Source: DATFMH01 sp035267045 (GTDB taxonomy: Bacteria; Bacteroidota; Rhodothermia; Balneolales; DATFMH01). Taken from it: a DNA stretch of 9,781 bases. Below, piece after piece: positions 1 to 6,386 of the stretch. The translations under genes were made by a program, and so were the position numbers. Positions within the stretch are counted from its first letter, which is position 1. Each line of letters starts with the position of its first letter. The DNA lies in the NCBI GenBank assembly GCA_035267045.1, contig DATFMH010000014.1, positions 1 to 9,781 of the forward strand, read 5' to 3'. The notes below the pieces were generated by a model. It saw only the letters and a program-made list of their open reading frames with translations. It had not been told where the DNA came from and did no database searches.

Positions 1-1482
1 TCCATAATATTTTATTTTGGAATAGTAATCGGCTATGTAAATGTACTGATTTTATTGCCTTATGCTTTTCTACCCCAACAGATCGGTATCATAAGGATAC
101 TGCAAAGTGCCGCCGGTCTGTTTACTCCATTGGCACAATTGGGTAGTACCACAATTATTCACCGCTATTTTCATTATTTCAAGCATTCAGAAGAAGAAAA
201 ATATTCATTTCTGCGTATTTCATTTTTAATTGCTTTAACAGGCTTCCTTTTATTTTGTATCCTCATTTTTCTGTTCCGGGAACAGATTGTTCAGTTCTAT
301 ATTGCCAAATCTCCTCTCATCATTAAATATTATTATACCTTAATTCCACTCACATTTTTCTTAGTTTTCCTGGGTATTCTTGATGCGTTATACATGAGCA
401 ATCTACGCACAATATTCATCATCTTTACTAAGGAAGTTCTATTAAGAATATTGATTTCGTTCTTACTTGTTTTATTTGTTTTTCAGTTGTTGAATTTCAA
501 TAATTTTGTCTATTTATGGGTGGCCAATTACGGGTTGATAATCATCATTCTCTTTGTTTATCTGCATAAGAACAAATCTTTCCAGATCAACCTTAAGAAA
601 CTTTTTAATACAAAGATAGGAGCAGATTTATCATCCCGACGAAAAGAAATTGTCGAATTCGGTTTCTACAGTTTGTTGGGTACCAGCGGCTCCCTTTTTA
701 TTGCAAACATCGATACTCTAATGATCGGTGCTTTACTGGGAGCCAAAGATGCAGGTATTTATATGACTGTTTATTTTATAGGTTTGGTCATTAATGTACC
801 GCGACGTGCTATCGGCAGAATTGTAAATCCACTTATTGCCGATGCTTCACAAAAGAAAGATTTAAAACTGATAAAATATATTTATAATCGGCTATCCTTA
901 AATCAACTCATCATAGGATTATTTCTAACCATTATAATATGGATTAATCTGGATTCCTTGTTTCAATTAATGCCAAATGGACAAATTTATCGTGCCGGAA
1001 AATTTGTTGTTTTATGGATTATGATTGGTAAACTTATTGATATGACCGCCGGTGTCAATTCAGAAATTTTGACATATTCCCAATATTACCGGTTTAACAT
1101 TCTCAGTATCGTTTTTCTAAGTATCATGGCAATAATTACCAATTATATATTTATACCTATCTATGGAATAAGTGGTGCAGCCATGGCTACAGCCCTCTCC
1201 TTGCTGTTAAATAATATTATCAAATACATTTATATTTGGGTCAAATTAAAAATGCAACCACTTGATTTTAATTTTGTGAAAGCAATCATAGTCGGTTGCA
1301 TAAGTTTTTTTATCATTTTTACATTGCCTGACCTCGGTCATCCAATTCTCAATATCCTTTTCAGATCTGCAATATTCACTTTTTGTTACGGTTCTTTGAT
1401 TCTGGGTTCAAAAGCTTCTGAAGATATCAACAGTTTTGTTGCAAAATGGTACCATCAAATCAGGAAATATCTTCAGTTTTGA
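1..1482 (+). CDS. Polysaccharide/oligosaccharide flippase (Wzx-like, MATE/MOP superfamily), 5' truncated
   Basis: Integral membrane transporter of the kind that flips lipid-linked oligosaccharide units across the inner membrane during capsule, O-antigen or exopolysaccharide assembly. The frame is open from the first base, so the true start lies before the window; a TTG at 55 is an internal Leu codon, not a convincing start. The 493 residues present are hydrophobic throughout, with about 12 membrane segments. The opening part (GIVIGYVNVLILLPYAFLP) matches the first helix of the family, and around bases 700-850 lies the typical stretch NIDTLMIGALLGAKDAGIY, followed by a conserved Pro-rich turn. 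The last third fits the polysaccharide-synthesis C-terminal domain. The gene is clearly more A/T-rich than hisS downstream, as is common for transferred surface-polysaccharide genes. The substrate cannot be read from sequence. Family assignment is firm; role in a particular polymer is inference. Confidence 0.88.
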   Translation, partial: SIIFYFGIVIGYVNVLILLPYAFLPQQIGIIRILQSAAGLFTPLAQLGSTTIIHRYFHYFKHSEEEKYSFLRISFLIALTGFLLFCILIFLFREQIVQFYIAKSPLIIKYYYTLIPLTFFLVFLGILDALYMSNLRTIFIIFTKEVLLRILISFLLVLFVFQLLNFNNFVYLWVANYGLIIIILFVYLHKNKSFQINLKKLFNTKIGADLSSRRKEIVEFGFYSLLGTSGSLFIANIDTLMIGALLGAKDAGIYMTVYFIGLVINVPRRAIGRIVNPLIADASQKKDLKLIKYIYNRLSLNQLIIGLFLTIIIWINLDSLFQLMPNGQIYRAGKFVVLWIMIGKLIDMTAGVNSEILTYSQYYRFNILSIVFLSIMAIITNYIFIPIYGISGAAMATALSLLLNNIIKYIYIWVKLKMQPLDFNFVKAIIVGCISFFIIFTLPDLGHPILNILFRSAIFTFCYGSLILGSKASEDINSFVAKWYHQIRKYLQF

Positions 1483-1540
1483 TAAGTTTTTATCAGTTAA
1501 TTTTAAATCTTCCTAAATGTTTAATTCACAAACCGGAAAC

Positions 1541-1570
1541 AAAGCCTTCTAAATGTTATTAAGGTTTTTT
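1541..1570 (+). terminator. Possible intrinsic terminator after the flippase gene
   Basis: AAAGCCTT (1541-1548) can pair with AAGGTTTT (1561-1568) with one G-U pair and a 12-base loop, and six T residues run from 1565 to 1570. The stem is A/T-rich and weak. Its position 58 bases after the flippase stop fits a terminator, but this is a prediction from hand-read pairing only. Confidence 0.35.
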
Positions 1571-1575
1571 GCTTC

Positions 1576-1609
1576 AGGACTGTTATCTTTAGCTGCTTAA
1601 ACAGTTTTT
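1576..1609 (+). terminator. Second hairpin with T-run, in the hisS leader region
   Basis: ACTGTT (1579-1584) pairs perfectly with AACAGT (1600-1605). The stem extends outwards through two G-U pairs and an A-T pair to 1576/1608, and a run of five T residues follows (1605-1609). It lies only 21 bases before the hisS ATG, so it could be a second terminator for upstream transcription or a structure within the hisS leader. No T-box features (specifier loop, conserved antiterminator sequence) were recognised, so no regulatory class is claimed. Confidence 0.35.
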
Positions 1610-1630
1610 AGTAAAAATTCATAATCATTC

Positions 1631-2899
1631 ATGGCAAAACCCGCATTTACCACGCATACCGGCATGGTTGATATCTTGCCCGGAGAAGTTGAAAAATGGC
1701 AATATGTTGAAAAGATCATCCGTAAAACGGCAAAACTATTCCATTTTCATGAGATCCGTACACCCATCATGGAGCAAACGGAACTTATTGCCCGTGGGGT
1801 GGGACAGTTAACGGATATCGTTTCGAAGGAAATGTTCGCTTTCGATCGTGGAGACGATCACTATGTGCTGCGTCCGGAAGGAACCGCACCGGTGGCGCGT
1901 GCCTTTACGGAACACCACCTTGAACAGCGTGGCGGCACACAGAAATTGTTCTACATGGGCCCCATGTTTCGGGCCGAACGACCGCAAAAAGGCCGTCAGC
2001 GCCAATTTCATCAATTCGGAGCCGAAATTCTCGGTAGTGCTCATCCATTAGCTGATGCCGAGATCATCGCATTCATGATTTATGTGTATAAGGAAATCGG
2101 CCTTCATAATTTTACATTAAAATTGAATTCGGTGGGTGACCCGGAAAGCCGTAAAAAATACAAACAGGTATTGCAGGACTATCTTCGCCCAAACCTGTCG
2201 AAACTGAGTAAAATTTCTCAGCAACGATTCGAGACGAATCCGATGCGTATACTCGATTCCAAAGAGGAAGAAGATCAACCTTTTATAGCCGATGCTCCGG
2301 TTATAACCGATTATCTGAATGAGGACTGTGCAGAACATTATCAACAGGTAAAATGCTATCTTGACGACCTTAATATTCATTACGAAGAAGATCCCCGCCT
2401 GGTGAGAGGATTAGATTACTATACCAAGACCGCCTTCGAACTCGTCAGTCCCGACCTGGGTTCACAGGATGCCCTGGGAGCCGGTGGACGTTATGATCTG
2501 CTGGTTGAAGAAATAGGCGGACGTAAAACACCCGCTGTAGGTTTTGCAGCCGGTATCGAGCGGTTACTCATTGCCTGTGAAGCACTTAATATTAACCTGG
2601 GTACCACACCCGATGTCGATGTCTATATCGTAACGTATGGCGACAATGCCAGAGAGTGGGCTTTAAAACATGTTGAAGTTATTCGCAATGCAGGCTTCTC
2701 CTGTACGCTCGATTATGCCGCCCGTTCGATGAAATCCCAGATGAAAGATGCCGATCGCGAAGGTGCACGTTTTGCAATCATTGTCGGGGAAGATGAATTG
2801 AAATCCGGTAAGTTCACCTTCAGGGATATGGCTCAAAGTGCAGAAGCAAGTTTGAATTTCGATGATATCCTTGAAAGATTAAACGACAAATTAGACTAA
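1631..2899 (+). CDS. hisS: Histidyl-tRNA synthetase
   Basis: Cytoplasmic class II aminoacyl-tRNA synthetase that charges tRNA-His with histidine using ATP. The 422-residue length is normal for bacterial HisRS. Visible landmarks in order: N-terminal GMVDILPGE (11-19; the family more often has GTRD-type residues here); motif 1 around EIRTP (41-45); LRPEGT (80-85); motif 2 with FRAERPQKGRQRQFHQFGAE (113-132), whose arginines contact ATP; the histidine-specific HisA motif RGLDYYTKTAFE (259-270); motif 3 with GAGGRYD and GFAAGIERLL (283-313); and a C-terminal anticodon-binding domain from about 328. All catalytic elements look intact. The first in-frame ATG giving a full N-terminus is at 1631; no Shine-Dalgarno is evident. 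It stands alone with a 148-base gap before and a 522-base gap after, so it probably has its own promoter, which I could not identify. Confidence 0.98.
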   Translation: MAKPAFTTHTGMVDILPGEVEKWQYVEKIIRKTAKLFHFHEIRTPIMEQTELIARGVGQLTDIVSKEMFAFDRGDDHYVLRPEGTAPVARAFTEHHLEQRGGTQKLFYMGPMFRAERPQKGRQRQFHQFGAEILGSAHPLADAEIIAFMIYVYKEIGLHNFTLKLNSVGDPESRKKYKQVLQDYLRPNLSKLSKISQQRFETNPMRILDSKEEEDQPFIADAPVITDYLNEDCAEHYQQVKCYLDDLNIHYEEDPRLVRGLDYYTKTAFELVSPDLGSQDALGAGGRYDLLVEEIGGRKTPAVGFAAGIERLLIACEALNINLGTTPDVDVYIVTYGDNAREWALKHVEVIRNAGFSCTLDYAARSMKSQMKDADREGARFAIIVGEDELKSGKFTFRDMAQSAEASLNFDDILERLNDKLD

Positions 2900-3028
2900 T
2901 CTTTACCTGAATGAATTAACCACAAAACGTTCACAGAATTATAAAATATCCTGGAGAAATGCAGAGTATCAATCGTCAGTTGAGGCTTATTTTTTAACAA
3001 AAGATCAAATTTTGCCAAATTATGTAAT

Positions 3029-3139
3029 TTAGGTATTATGCTCGTCTACACTTAGCTTAGCCACTCTTGTACTCCCGAATGTATATGGGACAGGCTCTCC
3101 CTCCTCCGCCAAAAGAAGCGTCGAATGGATGGAGACACT
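3029..3139 (-). pseudogene. Possible remnant of a GIY-YIG-type nuclease gene
   Basis: On the minus strand, 36 sense codons lie between stops (3140-3142 and 3029-3031) with no ATG. They end in YTFGSTRVAKLSVDEHNT, preceded by LLLAEEGEPVP. This resembles the core of GIY-YIG domains, where a hydrophobic strand and a short acidic turn lead into Y-x-G-S-T-(R/K)-x5-L-x3-HN. The Y, GST, R, L and HN positions agree in order and spacing, but the first GIY strand is degenerate and nothing recognisable follows the HN. If real, it is a decayed fragment without function. The match is from memory of the family, not from an alignment, and a chance resemblance is possible. Confidence 0.3.
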
Positions 3140-3198
3140 TTAGTAAATGTTGAAACCTAAATAATGATATATTGTATTCAACTTGTGTCGCTTTATTT

Positions 3199-3285
3199 CA
3201 TAGACTCTGTCGTCTATCATCAGTCGATAATCGTCTGTTGTCTAATGAATACTACTATAACACATTAATACATAGACAAACAGAC
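3199..3285. repeat. Degenerate GTCT/AGAC repeats with an inverted repeat
   Basis: CATAGAC occurs at 3199-3205 and again at 3271-3277. Between them are repeated GTCGTCTATC, AGTCGATAATC and GTCTGTTGTCTA words. GTCTGTTGTCTA (3233-3244) is the reverse complement of TAGACAAACAGAC (3273-3285) apart from one extra A. TAATG (3243-3247) can extend the pairing with CATTA (3263-3267) after a bulge. The block is non-coding and its function is unknown; it may be a dispersed intergenic repeat of this genome. Confidence 0.5.
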
Positions 3286-3348
3286 ACTTCTCCATTAGTT
3301 TTAATCAGCTATTCTTTTAGATTATATATGTAGCGGAGTCATTTAACT

Positions 3349-3368
3349 ATGGTATTACCATGGTATTA
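3349..3368. promoter_or_regulatory. Operator-like double repeat upstream of the antiporter gene
   Basis: ATGGTATTA occurs at 3349-3357 and 3360-3368, eleven bases apart (about one helical turn), and the junction forms a perfect 10-base palindrome TACCATGGTA (3356-3365). It lies 53 bases before the antiporter ATG, a position suited to regulator binding. No regulator gene is nearby and no binding family was recognised. Confidence 0.3.
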
Positions 3369-3421
3369 AACTCAATGTACCGCGCCTATTCATTATATCC
3401 TGTATCCAGATGAATCAATAG

Positions 3422-5266
3422 ATGACTGAGAACCTGTTACTTGGACTTGTCTTAATAATTTTTCTTGGAATTGCCTCGCAATGGATCGCCTGGCGTTTCA
3501 AAATTCCGGCCATTTTATTATTGCTATTAGCCGGTATTGCAGCCGGACCCGTAACCGGAATTATCAATCCCGATCACCTTTTTGGTGATCTGTTATTTCC
3601 TATAATCTCCTTATCCGTTGCTGTTATCCTCTTTGAAGGAGGACTCAGCCTGCGTTTTTCAGAACTTAAAAATATTGGGGATGTTGTCCGGAATCTTATT
3701 ACGGTAGGCGTCATCGTAACATGGGTGTTAGGCTCTGTTGGTGCTTACTATTTCTTACATTTCGACATATCCCTTTCCGTTTTATTGGGGGCCATATTTA
3801 TTGTAACGGGTCCGACGGTTATCATCCCTCTGTTACGGCAGGTTCGCCCTTCAGGAGAAGTTGGTTCTGTTCTAAAATGGGAAGGGATTGTTAATGATCC
3901 TATAGGCGCCGGTATTGCCGTACTCGTCTTTGAAATGATTTTGGTTGGTGGTTTTCGTTCGGGAATTGGGGTGGCAGCTCTTGGTGCCTTTAAAACCCTT
4001 TTCTTTGGAGGAGCGATTGGAATCATAGGAGCACTTATCCTTTATTTCATGCTGAAGAAACACCTTATCCCGGATTTTCTGCATAATCCTATTTCATTAA
4101 TGATGGTGGTAAGTATTTTTGAAGCTTCCAACTTATTCCAACAGGAATCAGGACTCTTTGCTGTCACGGTTATGGGAGTTGCGTTGGCTAATCAGAGGGA
4201 TGTCCATGTTAAGCATATTATTGAATTCAAGGAAAACCTGCGCGTCATTTTAATATCACTGCTTTTTATTATTCTTGCTTCGAGGCTTACTGTTCAGGAT
4301 ATCCAACATATCAGCTGGGGAAGTATCGGTTTTCTCGTATTTCTCATACTTATCGTCCGTCCGGCTACCGTTTATCTTTCAACTATCGGGTCAACACTCA
4401 ACTGGCGGGAACGACTTTTCCTGGTAGGAATGGCGCCACGCGGTATTGTAGCCGCCGCTGTCTCATCATTATTTTCTTTCCAGCTTGTAGCCCAGGGACA
4501 TGCGGAGGCAGAGTTTATGATACCATATACTTTCGTTGTAATTATCGGAACAGTGGCTATTTATGGATTGACCGCCTCCCCGCTTGCCCGGTTATTGGGC
4601 GTCGCTAAACCGATACCTCGCGGCTTTTTGATACTTGGAGCTCATGAATGGAGTCAAAAAATAGGCCTGGAGTTACAAAAACAGGGTGTTAAAGTTCTCC
4701 TGGCAGATACTAACTGGAAAAATATTTCTGATGCACGTTTAAACGGCCTGCAAACATATTATGGTAACGTTCTTGATGAATTCGCCCTGGATGAGATGAA
4801 TCTCGACGGGATTGGCCATTTTCTTGCCATGACTTCCAATGATGAAGTAAACTCACTGTCAGTACTCCGGTTCGTAGAAATATTCGGCCGGTCACAGGTG
4901 TTTCAATTATCACCGGCGTCTGAGCGGCCAAATAAGAATCGGGATATAACAGGTCATCTGAGTGGCCGAATCCTTTTTGATAAAAGATTAACCTATGTGA
5001 ATTTAACAGAGCTATTTGAGAAAGGAGCTACTTTAAAAACTACGAATCTAACAAAAGAGTACAATTACGATACATTTCGAAGTTCACAAGACGGGCTTAC
5101 TATTCCTTTATTTGTTGTAAATACAACGGGAGAGATTAAAGTTTTTGCATTGGATAATCCACCGGAACCGACTACCGGCCAAAAAATCATCAGTCTTTCC
5201 ATACCTGAAAATTTATCGGTAGAATTGGCAGAGGACCATGAAGATCAGGCTAAGCTCAAAAAATAA
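3422..5266 (+). CDS. CPA1-family cation/proton antiporter with C-terminal degenerate RCK/TrkA-N-like domain
   Basis: Inner-membrane antiporter exchanging Na+ or K+ for H+, for pH and salt balance. Residues 1-390 form a hydrophobic transporter domain of about 12-13 helices. CPA1 hallmarks are ILFEGGLSLRF (69-79), TGPT (129-132), the ion-binding Asn-Asp pair in EGIVNDP (N158, D159), and GMAPRGIVAAAVSSLF (336-351). After a short linker (PIPRG, about 397-401), residues 402-500 read like a Rossmann fold of the TrkA-N type: LILGAHEWSQKIGLEL, VLLADTN and GNVLDE. The glycine-rich loop lacks the usual GxGxxG, so nucleotide binding is uncertain. Residues 515-600 are a further soluble part with no clear match. 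ATG at 3422 is the first possible start because an in-frame TAG lies directly before it. It converges on the minus-strand unit. Cation preference cannot be told from sequence. Confidence 0.9.
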   Translation: MTENLLLGLVLIIFLGIASQWIAWRFKIPAILLLLLAGIAAGPVTGIINPDHLFGDLLFPIISLSVAVILFEGGLSLRFSELKNIGDVVRNLITVGVIVTWVLGSVGAYYFLHFDISLSVLLGAIFIVTGPTVIIPLLRQVRPSGEVGSVLKWEGIVNDPIGAGIAVLVFEMILVGGFRSGIGVAALGAFKTLFFGGAIGIIGALILYFMLKKHLIPDFLHNPISLMMVVSIFEASNLFQQESGLFAVTVMGVALANQRDVHVKHIIEFKENLRVILISLLFIILASRLTVQDIQHISWGSIGFLVFLILIVRPATVYLSTIGSTLNWRERLFLVGMAPRGIVAAAVSSLFSFQLVAQGHAEAEFMIPYTFVVIIGTVAIYGLTASPLARLLGVAKPIPRGFLILGAHEWSQKIGLELQKQGVKVLLADTNWKNISDARLNGLQTYYGNVLDEFALDEMNLDGIGHFLAMTSNDEVNSLSVLRFVEIFGRSQVFQLSPASERPNKNRDITGHLSGRILFDKRLTYVNLTELFEKGATLKTTNLTKEYNYDTFRSSQDGLTIPLFVVNTTGEIKVFALDNPPEPTTGQKIISLSIPENLSVELAEDHEDQAKLKK

Positions 5267-5280
5267 TCCATTCGAGAATA

Positions 5281-5306
5281 TCCGATTAAACCCAAAAATA
5301 ATCGGA
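5281..5306. terminator. Probable bidirectional terminator between convergent genes
   Basis: TCCGATTA (5281-5288) and TAATCGGA (5299-5306) form a perfect 8-base inverted repeat with a 10-base loop, placed in the 41 bases between the antiporter stop (5266) and the stop of the minus-strand gene (5308). Position supports termination from both sides. There is no strong T-run on either side, so efficiency may be modest. Confidence 0.5.
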
Positions 5307-5307
5307 C

Positions 5308-5847
5308 TTAGAATTGTGCGCTATATGTAGCCGCACCTTGAACAAAATAAAAAGACTGCTCTTTGCCATCGGGGAAATGCATAACCTGGAAGAGATTCTT
5401 TTGATCGTTGAATACCTCGAAAAGGATGTCATTCGTGATCGTAATTTTATGAATATCCTTATGAGAAACATATTGTAATGTATACCAACACATACGATCG
5501 TCTTCACCGCTTGAAATTATTTCCGGACCATGTAAGTCATTATCTGCTTTCAATTTAAAATGGTTATTCAGATATCTCACAAGTATGGAATCCTGACTAC
5601 CGTCATGCTTGGCGATCAATGACTTATCAGCTGTAAATTTTCGCATCATGTTCTGAAAATCATCGGAAAAAAAGGAGATCTTTGCCGTTATTACCGAATC
5701 CTCCACAGCCATTTTCGTATACGTAATATGAATGTTATGCCTCATGGTATGAACAGCAGAATGTTTCCCCATAAATCCCACCGGCAACAAAAAAAGTAAT
5801 CCTGATAACACTTTTAACATAATCGGATTTAAAACTTGGTAACTCAT
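5308..5847 (-). CDS. DUF6702-like secreted protein
   Basis: Small exported protein of unknown function, 179 residues from the ATG at 5847. It carries an N-terminal hydrophobic stretch LKVLSGLLFLLPVGFMG (11-27) that looks like a signal peptide. Residue 10 is a second Met (ATG at 5820) and would give a more typical signal peptide beginning MLKVL, so that start is an equal candidate; neither has a Shine-Dalgarno. The mature part begins with HNIHITYTKM (37-46) and continues with AKISFFSDDF (55-64), a central Y-L-x-x-H-F-K-L segment (92-99), W-Y-T-L (121-124) and F-x-D-Q-x-N-L-F-Q (146-154). This layout recalls the Bacteroidota family DUF6702, which is often found beside M1 peptidases. It is the last gene of the three-gene unit, 23 bases after its neighbour. 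The family call comes from remembered pattern, with moderate confidence. Confidence 0.72.
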   Translation of the reverse strand: MSYQVLNPIMLKVLSGLLFLLPVGFMGKHSAVHTMRHNIHITYTKMAVEDSVITAKISFFSDDFQNMMRKFTADKSLIAKHDGSQDSILVRYLNNHFKLKADNDLHGPEIISSGEDDRMCWYTLQYVSHKDIHKITITNDILFEVFNDQKNLFQVMHFPDGKEQSFYFVQGAATYSAQF

Positions 5848-5870
5848 TAAATTATTATGGATAATTATTG

Positions 5871-6365
5871 CTAATCAACAACAGATTCATATTTGAACTT
5901 ATGTTGTTCATCCACTCCGTATTCTCTTGTCTGCCTGTTAAGCATTAAAAATGAACCCACCCTTTTGTAATGAAGATTCAACCGGATATACTGCCACTTG
6001 CCCAGTTGTTCATATCTTTCCAGTGTAAACTCATGCGGTTTGTTAATCCATTTGATGATAACACTTTTCTCACGGGTATTTTCATCAATCCCAACCGGGA
6101 TAATCTCATTGTTATATTCTATACTTCCATTAGCTAACCGTACAGAATCTTTAATCATAAGTCGTTTTCCATTATCAATTTCCTGTATAGACAGATAAAA
6201 GGGCACCTCGATAACTTTTCGATCATTTTTCGTTAACTGCCATGAACCCAGGATACCTTTATTTTGGGCCATGAGAGAGATATTCGTCAACATCAAAATA
6301 CAACAAACAAGGACTGCCCCATAGCAGCCCTTGTAAATTGATAATTTTACTGAATGTTTGAACAT
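5871..6365 (-). CDS. Secreted lipocalin-like protein of unknown function
   Basis: A 164-residue protein I cannot assign to a named family. A signal peptide is evident: basic N-terminus (K3, K7, K12), hydrophobic core GAVLVCCILMLTNISLMA (16-33), and a likely cleavage after LMA before QNK (33/34). There are two cysteines in the core (21, 22) but no proper lipobox, so it is probably periplasmic or secreted rather than a lipoprotein. The mature part starts GILGSWQLTKND (37-48), the G-x-W start typical of lipocalin-like small beta-barrels. It then alternates short hydrophobic and polar strands (IIKWINK, FTLERYE, KWQYIRLNLHYKRVG), consistent with an all-beta domain. It sits 21 bases downstream of the peptidase gene and 23 bases upstream of the DUF6702-like gene, so co-transcription is likely. 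A role as inhibitor, chaperone or ligand binder would be speculation. Confidence 0.75.
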   Translation of the reverse strand: MFKHSVKLSIYKGCYGAVLVCCILMLTNISLMAQNKGILGSWQLTKNDRKVIEVPFYLSIQEIDNGKRLMIKDSVRLANGSIEYNNEIIPVGIDENTREKSVIIKWINKPHEFTLERYEQLGKWQYIRLNLHYKRVGSFLMLNRQTREYGVDEQHKFKYESVVD

Positions 6366-6386
6366 CAGATAACTTTACACCTGAAA

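Larger units (their letters stand above)
2900..3421. other. Intergenic region between hisS and the antiporter gene
   Basis: 522 bases with no complete gene. It contains a minus-strand open stretch resembling part of a GIY-YIG nuclease (3029-3139), a C/T-rich patch (about 3094-3110), a set of GTCT/AGAC words with an inverted repeat (3199-3285), and a double ATGGTATTA repeat with a palindrome (3349-3368). No tRNA cloverleaf, convincing promoter or strong terminator for hisS was found. The mixed composition suggests accumulated remnants rather than a single regulatory element. Confidence 0.6.

Noticed and set aside
55..57. TTG as start codon of the flippase gene
   Set aside because: The frame is open and clearly family-like upstream to base 1, so this is an internal Leu codon of a truncated gene.
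1483..1630. T-box riboswitch before hisS
   Set aside because: Neither the conserved T-box sequence nor a specifier stem was found, and this control is typical of Firmicutes rather than the suspected lineage.
1808..2380. Antisense and alternate-frame open frames over hisS (1808-2044 and 2117-2380 minus, 1848-2051 plus)
   Set aside because: They overlap a strongly conserved gene and their translations show no domain or signal features.
3748..4084. Minus-strand open frames inside the antiporter gene
   Set aside because: Low-complexity Pro/Lys/Thr-rich translations opposite conserved antiporter motifs; shadows of the real gene.
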